From Ichthyophis bannanicus (taxonomy: Eukaryota > Chordata > Amphibia > Gymnophiona > Ichthyophiidae): a DNA stretch of 64,000 nucleotides. How positions within the stretch are numbered: position 1 is the stretch's first letter; every line of letters begins with the position of its first letter. The translations under genes were made by a program, and so were the position numbers. Of the stretch, positions 1-10,341 are shown piece by piece. The stretch is taken from the NCBI GenBank assembly GCA_033557465.1, contig CM066034.1, positions 984,661,637 through 984,725,636 on the forward strand, given 5' to 3'. A model generated the notes under the pieces. The model had not been told where the DNA came from. It saw only the letters and a program-made list of their open reading frames with translations, and did no database searches.

Positions 1-125
1 ATTGCTGGTCCACTCAGCAGAAAGAAAATCCTTAGCTATCTTAGCCACGAGCACGTTGAATAGGTGTTTCTTTAGGAAACGCATTACACTCTGCTGAAAC
101 ACTGAAACTCAATGCTAGGCCTCAC

Positions 126-682
126 ATGGTAGCTGCCTATTCTCCCACCGTTTCCAAATGGTACGGGATAGTCATTCTGGTTAAGAAGTCTTTGCACGCT
201 CCTGTACCTGATATTAGCGCTGACCTGGAGGGTAGATGGGCCCGTGTACACCTTGAGGTTGGAGATAGTGAATTCACGTGTATTTGCACTATGTCCAGAA
301 TGTGGACAACCCTGCTCACTATGCAAGTCTTGCGCAGTTGGCCTCGGCCTCCGCCAATGCTCCATTAATACTTGGTGGCGATTTTACTCAAGTGTTCCCT
401 CAATCTTTTCTTTTCAAACAAGGTGCTTGTTGGTTGGAGGCTCCGGTACCGAGCAGACCTGTGTGGCTAGATATAGTAGCGGGCCTTTGCTCACCGATTC
501 CTCTTACCTTACTCCCTAGTATGACTCTCCCATTAGACTCCCACTATCCACCAATGTTTTTCGACACTTTAGGTGCCTTTAATACTCCTATGCAACCTTT
601 CGACTCCCGACTCTGGTCAGTGTGGCTTCAGCATTGCATTCGGAGCACTGGAGTACTCCCGCCATCGGCACTCTCTGCATAA
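126..682 (+). pseudogene. L1-type ORF2 endonuclease fragment
   Basis: Two overlapping frames together carry the endonuclease core. The first (126-368) reads GIVILVKKSL ... GRWARVHLEVGDSEFT. The second (278-682) continues with NVDNPAHYASLAQLASASA and LILGGDFTQV, matching the GDFN block of LINE endonucleases with N changed to T. In intact elements this domain nicks target DNA to prime reverse transcription. At least one frameshift near 280-300 and the loss of the N residue make it non-functional. There is no start codon context worth keeping; the reading simply enters from upstream. Confidence 0.7.
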
Positions 683-779
683 GGTTGATTGGAAACTTCC
701 GATCTCTCGGTAGTTTACCGGGTGTAGCATCCAATTTTACTAAACCTTATGTAATGCTATCACTAGAGATACCTCTATA

Positions 780-1060
780 GCGCAGAAAGTGTGGGAGAGA
801 GAATTGCATGTGACTTTAACCTCGGAGCAATGGAGCCTTATCTGGAGCAGAGGGACACGGGTTTCCGACCCGCCTCACTCACTCAGACCCTCTTCTTTCT
901 AGCCCACCGGTGTTTTTACACTCCTCACCGTTTAGACAAATGGAACACTACTCAGGGTAATGGTTGCTGGACACGTCCTGTGGCCATTGGTTTATTACTT
1001 CATTTCATGTTATGCATGAATATCCCGCACTACAGTATAACTGGCGTCGGGTCTGGGGTC
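780..1060 (+). pseudogene. L1-type ORF2 C-terminal fragment
   Basis: The reading contains LTSEQWSLIWSRG in one frame, then FFLAHRCFYTPHRLDKWN and GNGCWTRP in another. This is the pattern of the ORF2 C-terminus in L1/Tx1 LINEs (an RxYxTPxRL block followed by a Cys-rich knuckle). Only the first Cys of the knuckle is recognisable and the frame is broken, so this is a relic. It abuts the endonuclease fragment at about 680-780, which marks the internal deletion. Confidence 0.6.
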
Positions 1061-1834
1061 GTATTTAGTCTATATTGCACTCTCAGGAGTCCCTTTCTTG
1101 GAAGATAGTGGGACTTCGCCCAGTTGCGGGGATCCCCCCTCTCCCAAGAAATGGCTTATCTCCTTTTGAACTTTATGCTTGGCATTGCTGTTTCCCTCAT
1201 TAAGTAATACTGGGAAATTAGTTCCCATCTGAGCCTCAATGAATGGTGGAATCATGCCTGTCTCTACAGTAAATATGAACAAATACTTCGTCTGTGCGCT
1301 TCCTCCGTTCAGACTCCTTCTTATTGGTCTTAATGGAAGATGTTCAATGAATATGTACATTTTGCTAAATGCTCTCATCTGACTGCCTAACTTTGTATAT
1401 ATCTCTGTCTCATGATCATGCTGTATTGTGGATACTTTTTTGATCGTTTGATGTATAATCACTGTTAATTGGAAGCGCTCACATGCTGATACAAACGGGT
1501 AGAGAAGAAGCACCGGGGTGGGGGGGAATGGGTTTACTTTTTCTTACTGTATACTTGTTTTGTCTCTTTTGGTGTGTTGTTTCTTTTGTTTGTTGCAAAA
1601 TGAAAATAAAAGTTTCAAAAAAAAAAACACAGTGCTAATCTCCCACTTTGATTTCCTCCTGCTACTCCCATACACACATGCACTTTATCCCACATGTGCA
1701 AAAGCATCCTCCACAGGTACTATTCCTATTCTTAAAACATACTCATTCATACTCCACATACAGACCCTTCCCCTACACACCACATTCACATTACCCAGTC
1801 CCCCAGTGGTGTTTCTCTGGTATCTGTGTTTACA

Positions 1835-1897
1835 CACACACACACTCACACTCTCTCACACTCTTACTCTCTCACACTCTTACTCTCACTGTCTGGA
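1835..1897. repeat. CA/CT-rich simple repeat
   Basis: An (AC)n run changes into CTCACACTCTTACTCT-type repeats. It is a microsatellite and explains the Thr/Ser/His-rich open frames that cross it. Confidence 0.9.
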
Positions 1898-2639
1898 TGA
1901 GGGGTGGCAGAGGACTGCACATTGAAGGAGAGATTATGAGTCCTGGAGGAAATGGGAGAGAAGAGAGTGAGATTTCCAATGGTGGGGAGAAATTATGCAG
2001 TCACAAGGAAAAACAATGCATTCACTATATACTCCTGACACACATCACACTCAAAATTAGTTTGGGAAGGTTCAGCTAAGAAAGAACATAGCAAGTGCAT
2101 TCTGTAACTTGCAAATAACCGCTGGAGGCAAAGAATGCCTTTGGCAGTTTTGTGTACTCCATGGAGTCTGCCTTTTCAATCTTGTTTCATATGATACACT
2201 CCTATTTTTAACTGTGGTGTTGAAAGTGAGAGATAGCAAATGCTTTGTGGATCTCTGTGTGGAATGTTCTTGATAGCTGCATCCTTGTAGGAAGAGGCAG
2301 AAGCATGATCCAAGCTTAATGACAGAGCTGGATTGCTCGGATTTTAAAAGACAACTTTGAGCTTAATGGTTTACCTTGCTATCTATAGTCCTGGCAAATG
2401 GGAGCATTTATCGGTCTTCCAAACTTGGGAGCAGTAGGAAGAAATGGGTGAATGGTAGTCTGACAAGTTAAGAGACTCATTTTTTCCTTAGGCGCTATTT
2501 CAACTATGCTAGACTTAGCTGAGGAGAGCAATGTATTGTGAAAATGGGTCAGAAATGGTATAGTAAAATTAGTACGTTTGAGTATATATGTTAGAAAGGA
2601 ATGTCAATCAGTTCAAAAACTGACCAGAGTGAAATGTAC
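1898..2639. other. no recognisable feature
   Basis: About 740 bp of AT-rich sequence without a credible ORF, repeat tail or RNA gene that I can recognise. It may be old repeat DNA or unique spacer. Confidence 0.5.
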
Positions 2640-3480
2640 ATTCTTCTAATTTTTATTTTTACAATTTCTTGATAACTGTCTTTTCACAGAAGAGATCACA
2701 ACAGTGTACAATAAATATGTTCCAAAAATACATAATTGTCCAAACAGTAACACTCACTCGCAAAGCACAAAAGCACAAATAGTCTGAAGTGAAGTGACTC
2801 AGAAGAAATAATATAGTTATTAAGTAACACACACGGTTTCAATGTAGCACCCTACATGGCGGTGTTTTGGCTAGTATCACCATCACCCAAAAAAGCTCTA
2901 GATAATCACACCCTCTTCTCTTTCAAAGGACTACTACACACCATTAACATTCAATCCAGTTCTAAATTTAAATCTCAAAATGTTAAAATTTTAAAAAAGA
3001 GGAGAAAAGATCTCAGAGAAGTAAGATTATCTCTCAACAGGTGGTTACCCACCAACAGGGGACTGGTCTTTAACACCATCAATGATCTAAAAACGCCTCT
3101 TTACAAATCTTTATTTTAAACTTTAAATCACTGCCAAGTAGCTAAGCTTAGCTCCTCCAGCTCACACATACTAGTTCAACAGAATTATCTCCAAATTTAT
3201 TAATAATCCAATCAACCTACCGGTAATTAAAATACGCCAGCACTACATGGCTACACCAAACTGCATAGACTCATAAAGCTCCAGGCGGCTTATCCACAGT
3301 GCCAACACCTAGAACGAAAGGACATAAATGTCAAAAGTCCATTCACAAAAAATTGCTTCAGGCGCTAGCGGACACTTAGCTTAAATGGTGCTTAAATCCC
3401 TTGAAGATCTTTGAAGTATCTTGCCCAACAAAGATCCTTGTTTTCACCAGACGGCTTCATCGGGGGCAGTCAACCTTGCT
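2640..3480 (-). mobile_element. Penelope-like element terminal region
   Basis: Read on the minus strand, this begins near 3480 with a CCGATGAAGCC ... GGTGAAAAC block. It passes a 'GGTGTTGGCAC ... GATAAGCCGCCTGGAGC' stretch and ends near 2640 in A-rich DNA. It has no coding capacity of note; the open frame at 2856-3119 on the plus strand has no recognisable domain. The block resembles the terminal repeats of Penelope-like retroelements, which are known to carry hammerhead-type ribozymes. Assignment is by resemblance only; a plain LINE 3' end is the alternative. Confidence 0.4.
3441..3465 (-). ncRNA. hammerhead-ribozyme-like core
   Basis: On the minus strand the order is CCGATGA, A, GCC, a four-base loop GTCT, GGT, GAAAA. 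That matches the hammerhead core CUGAUGA - helix II - GAAA with one U-to-C change and a three-pair helix II that uses one wobble. I did not establish helices I and III or the cleavage site. Penelope-like elements are known hosts of such ribozymes, which makes the match more than chance, but activity is unproven. Confidence 0.35.
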
Positions 3481-3489
3481 CTCCTCAAA

Positions 3490-3849
3490 GGGACTAGCCA
3501 ATTCATGCTTTGTAAATCTCAAATATATAAACATAAATTAAAAAAATAAAATAGACATATATGAAATTCATCCACAATAAAAATAATAGAATCAAAGTAA
3601 AAATAGCTGATTAAATCCAACGGAAAGAAGAATAAAAAAGCATAAAAATAATTATTTGCTAATGTACAGTAGTAGGGTAACTTGACTAAAGAAATAACAG
3701 TACCAAAAGCCTGTAGGTGCTAAAAACAGAAGGGAAAGAATGATAACAACAGTGATGGTGAATAATAATAAATAGGTAATACTAACAATACATCACTACA
3801 TCTTCCTAATCCTTTAAATGATGTCTGTTTGCCAGGTACAGCCCTCTTG
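3490..3849. other. AT-rich spacer
   Basis: A- and T-rich sequence of about 360 bp with no recognisable gene or element end. Confidence 0.5.
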
Positions 3850-5185
3850 ATAAGTCTATGGGTCTGATGCTTTAGGGCTACCAGTGGTGCCCTTCCTATA
3901 CAAGGGTGCCATCTTGCTCAATCGGCGCTTTTTTTCCGCAGAGCCCTTCAGACGTCCATCTGTTTTCCCCCGGAAAAGGTTGATTATCTTGTACCTGAGT
4001 TTCATACTCTCCTCCGGTTGTGCACCAATACTCTTCTCGCCTCCCGAGCCTGCTGCCCCGGCATTGAGTCTTTGGTCATATACTTTTTTCTCCTTGGCAC
4101 CTTCACGCCTTTTTTCCAACTAAAAGCACCGTGGGCCCTTGACCTTGCTGGGGTTCCCACAATTTCAGGCCTCCCCGGCTCCCCAGCAGGGTCAGCAGGC
4201 CAAGGGACGTAGGCAAGGCCCTCATAAGCAGAAGGTTCCCATGTCCCAGGTGGAGGCTCAGCCCAGCCTGGGGGGAGTTTTTAACTCCTTGGGCATAGCC
4301 TCTCTACTCCAAGGAGGACGACAGCCCACAGGGGGATGTATGATCCACTATGCCCACAGGAAGCCAACCATCACAACCGATGCCTGGGCACTTCACATGG
4401 TCAAGGAGGGCTACTTTCCTCCACCTGGTACAGACACCTCCCCCTTTCTTTCCGGGAGAGCCCCCAAGGTCTCCCCTTCACCGGGACCTCCTACTGCAGG
4501 AACTCGCAGGCCTTCGCGAGGACAAAGTGGTAGAACCAGTACGCCAATATCTCAGGAGCAAGGGGTTCTACTCCAGGTATTTCCTCATGCCAAAAAGAAC
4601 AGGTGGCCTAAGGCCAATCCTCGACCTGCGCAACCTGAACAAGTTACTGGTGAGGGAGAAGTTCAAGATGCTCTCCCTTGGAACATTGCTGCCTTATCTC
4701 CAGCAGGGAGTTTGGCTGTGCTCCTTGGGTCTGAAGGATGCTTATACCCACACCCTCATTCATCCCAACCACAGGCAATATCTTCACTTCATGGTGGTAG
4801 AAGGCCACTACCAGTACAGGGTACTACCCTTTGGCTTGGCGTCTGCCCCCAGGATCTTCACCAAATGCCTGGCAGTAGAGGCCACCTACCTCCGTCTTCA
4901 AGGGGTATTTGTCTAACCCGATCTGGACGACTGGTATATAAAAGAAGGCATGGTCGCCGAGGTGCAACAAGCTACAGTATGCACCATCCATTTCCTGCAA
5001 CACCTGGGGTTCATGATAAACTACTCCAAGTCCCACCTCCTCCCGACACAATGTCTGGAGTTCATAGGGGCAAAGCTGGACATGGTTCAGGCAAAGGCCT
5101 TCCTCCCTCTGGATCGGGCCCGCCGTCTCAGGGAATTGGCCGCAGATGTGCAACACCATCCCTTTGTGTTGGCTTGGCTCTTGTA
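3850..5185 (+). mobile_element. DIRS-type retrotransposon fragment (gag end and RT)
   Basis: The reverse transcriptase text is collinear with the better preserved DIRS copy at 24.2-25.1 kb. The upstream part (about 4140-4340) resembles the gag C-terminus of the DIRS relic at 61.8-62.9 kb: both contain the GLPGSP-type tract followed by a run ending in LGG-F. The fragment stops abruptly at 5185, where CR1 sequence on the opposite strand begins. Confidence 0.75.
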
Positions 5186-5186
5186 G
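4350..5186 (+). pseudogene. DIRS reverse transcriptase fragment
   Basis: One frame reads through FYSRYFLMPKRTGG, RPILDLRNLNK, EKFKMLSLGTLLPYL, GLKDAYTH and LPFGLASAPRIFTKC. These are the successive RT blocks of DIRS elements. A TAA at 4914-4916 interrupts the frame just before the catalytic block, which then reads PDLDDWYI in the same frame. The aspartate of block A is present, although the usual SLDLKDAYT is SLGLKDAYT. The RNase H domain is missing because the copy is truncated at 5185. With an in-frame stop at its catalytic centre the copy is dead. Confidence 0.85.
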
Positions 5187-5218
5187 AAACATAGAAACAT
5201 GATGGCAGAAAAAGACCA

Positions 5219-5792
5219 CATGGTACCTTTTCTAATAACGCTATATCCTTTTTAAGATATGGTGACCAGAATTGCACACAATATTCAAGGTGCGGTCGCA
5301 CCATGGAACGATATAGAGGCATTATAATATCTTTTGTTTTATTTTTCATTCCTTTCCTTATGATACCTAGCATTCTATTTTCTCTCTTGGCCGCCGCTGC
5401 ACACTGGGCGGAGGGTTCTAACATGTTATCCACGATGATGCCTAAATCTTTTTCCTCGATGGTAGTTCCTAACGTGGAACCTTGCATCGTGTAACCATAG
5501 TTTGGGTGGTTCTTTCCTAGGTGAATAACTTTGCACTTGTCCACGTTAAATTTCATCTGCCATTTGGATGCCCAGTCTTCCAATTTATCAAGATCCTCTT
5601 GAAATTTTCCACAATCCTTATGGGTTTTAACAACTTTAAATAGTTTTGTGTCATTTGCAAATTTGATAACCTCACTCATTATTCCCACTTCCAGGTTATT
5701 TATGAATATGTTAAAAAGCAGCGGACCCAGCACAGATCCATGGGGTACTTCACTATTCACTGTTCTCCATTGGGAAAATTGACTATTTAGCC
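5219..5792 (-). pseudogene. CR1 ORF2, RT catalytic half
   Basis: The minus strand encodes SVLGPLLFNIFINNLEVG (RT motif B side) and VIKFANDTKLFKVV, then LEDWASKWQMKFNVDKCKVI. It ends with [20 protein letters not shown] and LLEKV. The catalytic FADD is FAND here, so a catalytic Asp is lost. The coding text is cut after LLEKV and is followed by a short piece (about 5185-5218) that resembles a different CR1 3' end. The open frame that appears to extend into 5793-6150 is only antisense reading into the inserted element. Confidence 0.85.
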
Positions 5793-5861
5793 CAGGGGTC
5801 TCAAACACGCGGCCCGCGGGCCGCATGCGGCCCGCGAGACAACTTTGTGCGGCCCGCGAAA

Positions 5862-6288
5862 GAGAAAAACAAAAAAACCCCAAAACCCTGACTTCTGCCG
5901 TTGCCGCCGTGGCAGCGGCAGAATCAATTGTCAACTTAAAAAAAAAAGACTTCTGCTGCTCAAGCAGCAATATCACCTGTCCTGCGGCCCCTTCCCCTGT
6001 GCCCGGAGATCCGAATCTGCTCATCAGCGGCGTGCTTTTCAAGCCGCGAAGAGTATTCCCCTCTCGCGCGGCTTGAAACCGCGCGAGAGGGAATACTCTT
6101 CGCGGCTTGAAAAGCACGCCGCTGATGAGCAGATTCGGATCTCCGGGCACAGGGGAAGAGGCCGCAGGACAGGTGATATTGCTGCTTGAGCAGCAGAAGT
6201 CTTTTTTTGTTTTTTAATTTGACAATTGATTCTGCCGCTGCCACGGCGGCAACGGCAGAAGTCAGGGTTTTGGGGTTTTTTTGTTTTC
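5862..6288. repeat. near-perfect palindrome of about 430 bp
   Basis: The left arm (about 5862-6071) and right arm (about 6079-6288) are inverse copies around the seven-base centre CTTGAAA at 6072-6078. The differences I could see are few: one extra C in the left arm near 6060 and length changes in an A/T run. As RNA or single-stranded DNA it would fold into a very long hairpin. Confidence 0.9.
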
Positions 6289-6299
6289 CTCTGTCGGGG

Positions 6300-7050
6300 G
6301 GGGGGGGTATGACTGGAAATGGGCAGATGGGGGTTAGGACTGGAAGTGGGCTATTGGCAGGGGGGGGTTATGACTGGTAATGGGCTATGGTGGGGGCTAG
6401 GACTGGAAATGGGCAGATGGGGGTTAGGACTGGAAGTGGGCTATTGGCAGGGGGGGGTTATGACTGGTAATGGGCTATGGTGGGGGCTAGGACTGGAAAT
6501 GGGCAGATGGGGGTTAGGACTGGAAGTGGGCTATTGGCAGGGGGGGGTTATGACTGGTAATGGGCTATGGTGGGGGCTAGGACTGAAAATGGGTGATGGG
6601 GGTTAGGACTGGAGGTGGGCTGATTGGGGGGTTAGGACTGGTAATGGCCTATGAGGGGAGGTAAGACTGAAAATGGGGTGATGGGGGATACGACTGCAAG
6701 TGGGCTATGGGGGGACTAGGACTGGTAATGGGCTATGGGGGGGGTAAGACTGAAAATGGGGTGATGGGGGGGGTAAGACTGGAAGTGCGCTATGGGGAGG
6801 TTAGGACTGGTAATGGGCTATGGGGGGTCTAGGACTGGTAATGGGCTGGGGGGGTTGCTAGGACTGGAAATGGGCTGAGTGGAAGGGGGGCTTGAACTGC
6901 AAATGGCTGATGGGGAGGGGGGCTTGGAATGGAAATGGGCTGTGAGGGGAGGGAGCTAGGATTGGAAATGGGCTGATGGGGGGCTAGGATTGGAAATGGG
7001 CTGATGGTGAGGCTAGGATAGGACTGGAAATGGACTGATGCAGGGACTAG
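6300..7050. repeat. G-rich minisatellite with a 90-bp higher-order unit
   Basis: The basic block is about 30 bp, of the type 'GGACTGGTAATGGGCTATGG' plus a G-run. Between about 6319 and 6590 three such blocks form a 90-bp unit repeated exactly (GGGGGGGTTATGACTGGTAA recurs at 6361, 6451 and 6541). Further right the blocks diverge and end by about 7050. The 95-residue open frame over it is a by-product of the 90-bp period being divisible by three. Confidence 0.9.
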
Positions 7051-7799
7051 AAAGGAGCAAATGCTGGGTGGGGCTGGAACTAGAAGGGAGCTGATGTTGG
7101 GGGAGGATTAGAATGGGATGGAGCTGGGAAAGTGAAATGGAGAGGGGAAAAATATTTTGTCTGGAAGAGAAGACAAATCTACAATTGGCCAGGTATTGGG
7201 AGAGTAAGTGGGGATTGAGGATGGAGGGGTAAAATTTGAGTGGATGAAATAGGAATGAGGAAAGAGCAAAAGGAGAAAGATTAGTATGTTAAAGCAGATG
7301 TAGGGAGAGAGAATGGAAAAAAACTAGAAGAGAGAAGAAAGGACAAATGGACAGCAGACGATGGAGATAGCAGAAGACACGAAGAAACCAGAAGTGGCTG
7401 GAGCAATTGCAACTGAAAAAAAAATGCACAAAAGGTAGAAAAATATCTCTTTATTTTGAATTTATTAACTGGAATATGTCAGCTCTGGGAAATGTGCATC
7501 ATTAATGTTTGCGCTTTGTTTAGTACAAGAGGAAATTAATTTATAGTTTTATTTCTACAGTGTTGTTGTACATTCCAAGTTTGGCTTTTGGGGTTCCCAG
7601 TTTAATTATTGTCTTCCTATTTCTGAATCTTTTAGTCTTTCTTTATCCATACTCATTAAGAGGCATGTTTACTAAAAGTTAGTGTATGGTAACATTATGC
7701 AAATATTTATGCAAATGAGGCCCCACGTCTTATGCGGCCCCCGGGTTACTTTACAAGTCCTCATTTGGCCCTCAAAGCAATTTGAGTTTGAGACCCCTG

Positions 7800-8345
7800 A
7801 TTTAGCCCTACTCTCTGCTTTCTATCTTTTAACCAGTTCCTGATCCACAATAGTACACTGCCTCCTATACCATGACTTTTTAGTTTTGCCAAATGTCTGT
7901 GATGAGGAACCTTGTCAAAGGCTTTCTGAAAGTCCAGATACGCTATATCAACCAACTCACCTTTGTCTACCTGTTTATTCACACCTTCAAAAAAACATAA
8001 AAGATAGTAAGACAAGATCTTCCTTGTCTAAATCCATGTTGGCTGTCTCCCCTTAAGCTATGACTATCTACATGTTCAGTAATTTTGTTCTTTATGATGG
8101 TTTCTACCATTTTTCCTGGTACTGACGTCAGGCTCACCGGTCTGTAGTTTCCCGGAAAACCCCCGGAACCCTTTTTAAAAATTGGTGTTACATTGGCCAT
8201 CCTCCAATCTTCAGATATTAGAGATGTTTTTAATGGTAGTTCACAGATTACTAATAGCAGGTCTGCAATCTCATATTTCAGTTCTTTCAACACCCTTGGA
8301 TGTATACCATCCGGTCCAGGTGATTTGCTACTCTTCAGTTTATCA
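7800..8345 (-). pseudogene. CR1 ORF2, RT N-terminal half
   Basis: The minus strand reads LKELKYEIADLL, WRMANVTPIFKKGSGGFPGN, YRPVSLTSVPGKMVE and QHGFRQGRSCLT. After a frameshift near 7990 it continues with VDIAYLDFQKAFDKVPHH (RT motif A, Asp present) and GIGGSVLLWIRNWL. It continues across the hAT-type insertion into the 5219-5792 block. Confidence 0.85.
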
Positions 8346-10036
8346 AATAGTTTATTTATTTTATTTATTTATTTAACATTTTTTATATACCGCACTATTC
8401 ATCATCAGTGCGGTTTACATTGAAACAACAATATACCTGCCAATACATGACTGATCTAGGTTTACAGATAACAGGGAAGATAAACTGGGTGTGAACTGGG
8501 GATAACTATCTACATAATTATGCATAATTATATATACATTGAATAGGTTACATCAAGATTCGAATTTGACAAGAATACAGAATACAAGAATACAGTGTTT
8601 TCACATTTTGATCCTTTGTTCTGGATTGCTGTTATGTGTAGGAGTTATCTGAGTGGGCGATAGCCGGTTCTATTGTGTATGGTAGCCTGAAGTGCAAAGT
8701 GAATAAATAGTGCTTGATGGACTTTCTAAATTGGGTGATATCCCTGATTGATCTGATGTTTCGAGGTAGATTGTTCCAGCACTTGGGAGCATAGGACACA
8801 AAAGCTCTGTTAGTAGTTTGTTGTGTCCATTTTGTGGAGATACTAGGAGTAACTAGTGTGTTTTCTGCTACTAGTCTCCTGGGTCTGTTGTTTGGTGTCA
8901 GGGTGATGAGATTTGAGATCGATGCAGGAGATAAGTTATTAATAGCTTTGAATGTGATGAGGAGGGTTTTGTATGTTATTCTGCAGTTTATCGGAAGCCA
9001 GTGCTGATCGATCAGTATTGGTGTTATATGATCTCTTATAGAAGCTCCAGATAAGATGCGGGCTGCCGCGTTCATCGCCAGTTGAAGTGGATTTAGTGTA
9101 TTCTGGGGGAGGCCATGAAGGATGATATTCGCATAGTCAAAATGTGGTGTGACTATCGCTTGGAAGACTGTACGGAAGTCCTTTGTCTCCATCATTGGTT
9201 TCAGGTGGCGCAGTGTTTTTAGTTTGTAGTAAATTGACCTTACTGTGTTCTTTATGTGCTCTTTAAGATTGAGTTTTTGGTCGAGTATCACACCGAGGTA
9301 CTTTATGGAGGCCTTGATTGGGAGTTCTGCATCTCTTACTATGAGGGTGGTTGGCGGAGAAAATTGCTTGTTTCTTGTGGCTATGAGTACTTCGGTTTTC
9401 TTGAAGTTTATTCTCATGTTCTGATTGAGAAGCCAGTCGGTTATTGTGTTGAAACAGTTGATTAATGGAGAGTAGTCAGGGTTTGATATATTGATCGGTG
9501 TGAATATTAGCACGTCATCCGCGTATAGTAGGCAGGATATACCGAAGTCTCTGGTGATTTGGCAGATTGGTTGCATGTATATATTAAAAAGCAACGCAGA
9601 TAGAGATGAGCCTTGGGGTACTCCCTGTTTCTGTTTGAAGGGTTCAGATGTAATGTTGCCTGTACGGACCTGTTGCCAGCGCTCATCTAAGTAAGATTTG
9701 CACCAGTTCCAGGCTTGGTTACGGATGCCTTTTTCGTGAAGTCTAGCTAGCATAATCTTATGGTCGACTGAGTCGAATGCCGCTGATATGTCCAGAAAAA
9801 TCATTGCAATGGCCATGTGAATGTTGTCAATCCCACAGATGAGTTTGTTAAGTAGTGAAGTCATGAGTGTTTCTGTTCCGTGAGCTTCTCGGAATCCATG
9901 TTGGCATGGGTCCAACGGGGCTGCTGTGTCAATGTGGTGTTGGATCTGCCTCTGAGTTTCCTTTTCAAGTATCTTGGCTAGATAGGGAATGCTGGAGATT
10001 GTTGTAATACAATACAATACAATACAATAGTTGTAA
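8346..10036 (-). mobile_element. L2-type LINE, 5'-truncated
   Basis: The 3' end lies at 8346 with a tail of AAATAAAT units. Next to it, on the minus strand, is TGTAAACCGCACTGATGATG followed by AGTGCGGTATATAA, the hairpin-like 3' signature shared with other L2-type copies here. The element is truncated at its 5' side near 10000-10036, next to a short ATACA-type repeat. It interrupts CR1 copy A. Confidence 0.85.
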
Positions 10037-10041
10037 TACAT
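8632..10041 (-). CDS. L2-type ORF2, C-terminal 460 residues (partial)
   Basis: The frame is unbroken from the truncated 5' side to the stop. It starts within RT at YLAKILEKETQRQI and QHGFREAHGTETL. RT motif A is FLDISAAFDSVDH, motif B is GVPQGSSLSALLFN and motif C is YADDVLIF, so the visible catalytic residues are intact. The C-terminal part includes HFDYANIILHGLP, MNAAARILSGAS and HWLPINCRITYKTL, typical of L2/CR1-group proteins. The endonuclease is missing, so this copy cannot move alone. The first 15 or so residues read through an ATACA repeat and are not native protein. The open frame suggests a younger insertion than the CR1 around it. Confidence 0.85.
   Translation of the reverse strand: MYYNYCIVLYCITTISSIPYLAKILEKETQRQIQHHIDTAAPLDPCQHGFREAHGTETLMTSLLNKLICGIDNIHMAIAMIFLDISAAFDSVDHKIMLARLHEKGIRNQAWNWCKSYLDERWQQVRTGNITSEPFKQKQGVPQGSSLSALLFNIYMQPICQITRDFGISCLLYADDVLIFTPINISNPDYSPLINCFNTITDWLLNQNMRINFKKTEVLIATRNKQFSPPTTLIVRDAELPIKASIKYLGVILDQKLNLKEHIKNTVRSIYYKLKTLRHLKPMMETKDFRTVFQAIVTPHFDYANIILHGLPQNTLNPLQLAMNAAARILSGASIRDHITPILIDQHWLPINCRITYKTLLITFKAINNLSPASISNLITLTPNNRPRRLVAENTLVTPSISTKWTQQTTNRAFVSYAPKCWNNLPRNIRSIRDITQFRKSIKHYLFTLHFRLPYTIEPAIAHSDNSYT
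10003..10029. repeat. ATACA microsatellite
   Basis: About five AATAC units lie at the 5' junction of the L2-type insertion, flanked by TTGTAATAC at 10002-10010 and 10031-10039. Confidence 0.8.
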
Positions 10042-10341
10042 CTTCCCGGTATATCGATATTTCTTTCAATTCTTCCATAGTATCACCTTTAAATGCCACT
10101 TCAGTCATGGGTAACATCCCTACATCTTCCTCAGTAAAGACCGAAGCAAAGAATTCATTCAGTCTCTCTGCTATGGCCTTGTCCCCTCATAGTGCCCCTT
10201 TTACCTCTCTATCATCTAATGGTCCAACTGAGTCTCTCACAGGTTTTTTGCTGCGAATGTACTTGAAAAAGTCTTTATTATGTGTTTTTGCTTCCACAGC
10301 AAGCTGCTTCTCAAATTCTCTCTTTGCCTGCCTTATCAATA
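10037..10341 (-). pseudogene. CR1 ORF2 linker between endonuclease and RT
   Basis: The minus strand reads QAKREFEKQLAVEAKTHNKDFFKYIRSKKP, VGPLDDREVKGAL and, after breaks, a KAIAERLNEFFASVFTEED-like stretch. This is the usual spacer between EN and RT in CR1 ORF2. It is bounded on both sides by L2-type insertions. Confidence 0.8.

Larger units (their letters stand above)
1..1629 (+). mobile_element. L1-type LINE, internally deleted, with poly-A tail
   Basis: The left part (about 126-680) encodes an apurinic-type endonuclease in broken frames, and the part from about 780 to 1060 encodes the far C-terminal end of an L1/Tx1-like ORF2. The whole reverse transcriptase that should lie between them is missing. 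A 3' untranslated stretch follows and ends in AATAAAAG and a short A-run at about 1619-1629, so the 3' end is genuine. The element runs off the left edge of the window. Family assignment to the L1/Tx1 group rests on the endonuclease text and the 'TP-RL ... GNGCW' C-terminal block and is fairly secure; the exact clade is not. Confidence 0.75.
5793..7799. mobile_element. hAT-type non-autonomous DNA element, 2007 bp
   Basis: The element begins CAGGGGTCTCAAAC and ends with the exact inverse, GTTTGAGACCCCTG. It is flanked on both sides by ATTTAGCC (5785-5792 and 7800-7807), an 8-bp target duplication. Removing the element and one copy of the duplication rejoins the CR1 text exactly. The 8-bp duplication and C/TA-GGG-type ends fit the hAT superfamily. 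It encodes no transposase. Inside are a roughly 430-bp palindrome, a long G-rich minisatellite and an AT-rich right part (about 7440-7740). Confidence 0.9.

Noticed and set aside
1648..2079. 143-codon and 135-codon frames over the CA/CT repeat
   Set aside because: They are low-complexity translation of a microsatellite, with no domain.
4139..5194. 351-codon frame over the DIRS fragment
   Set aside because: It is a shadow frame; the RT motifs are in the frame of 4350-5186.
6319..6606. Gly/Trp-rich repeat protein
   Set aside because: It is a by-product of the 90-bp minisatellite unit.
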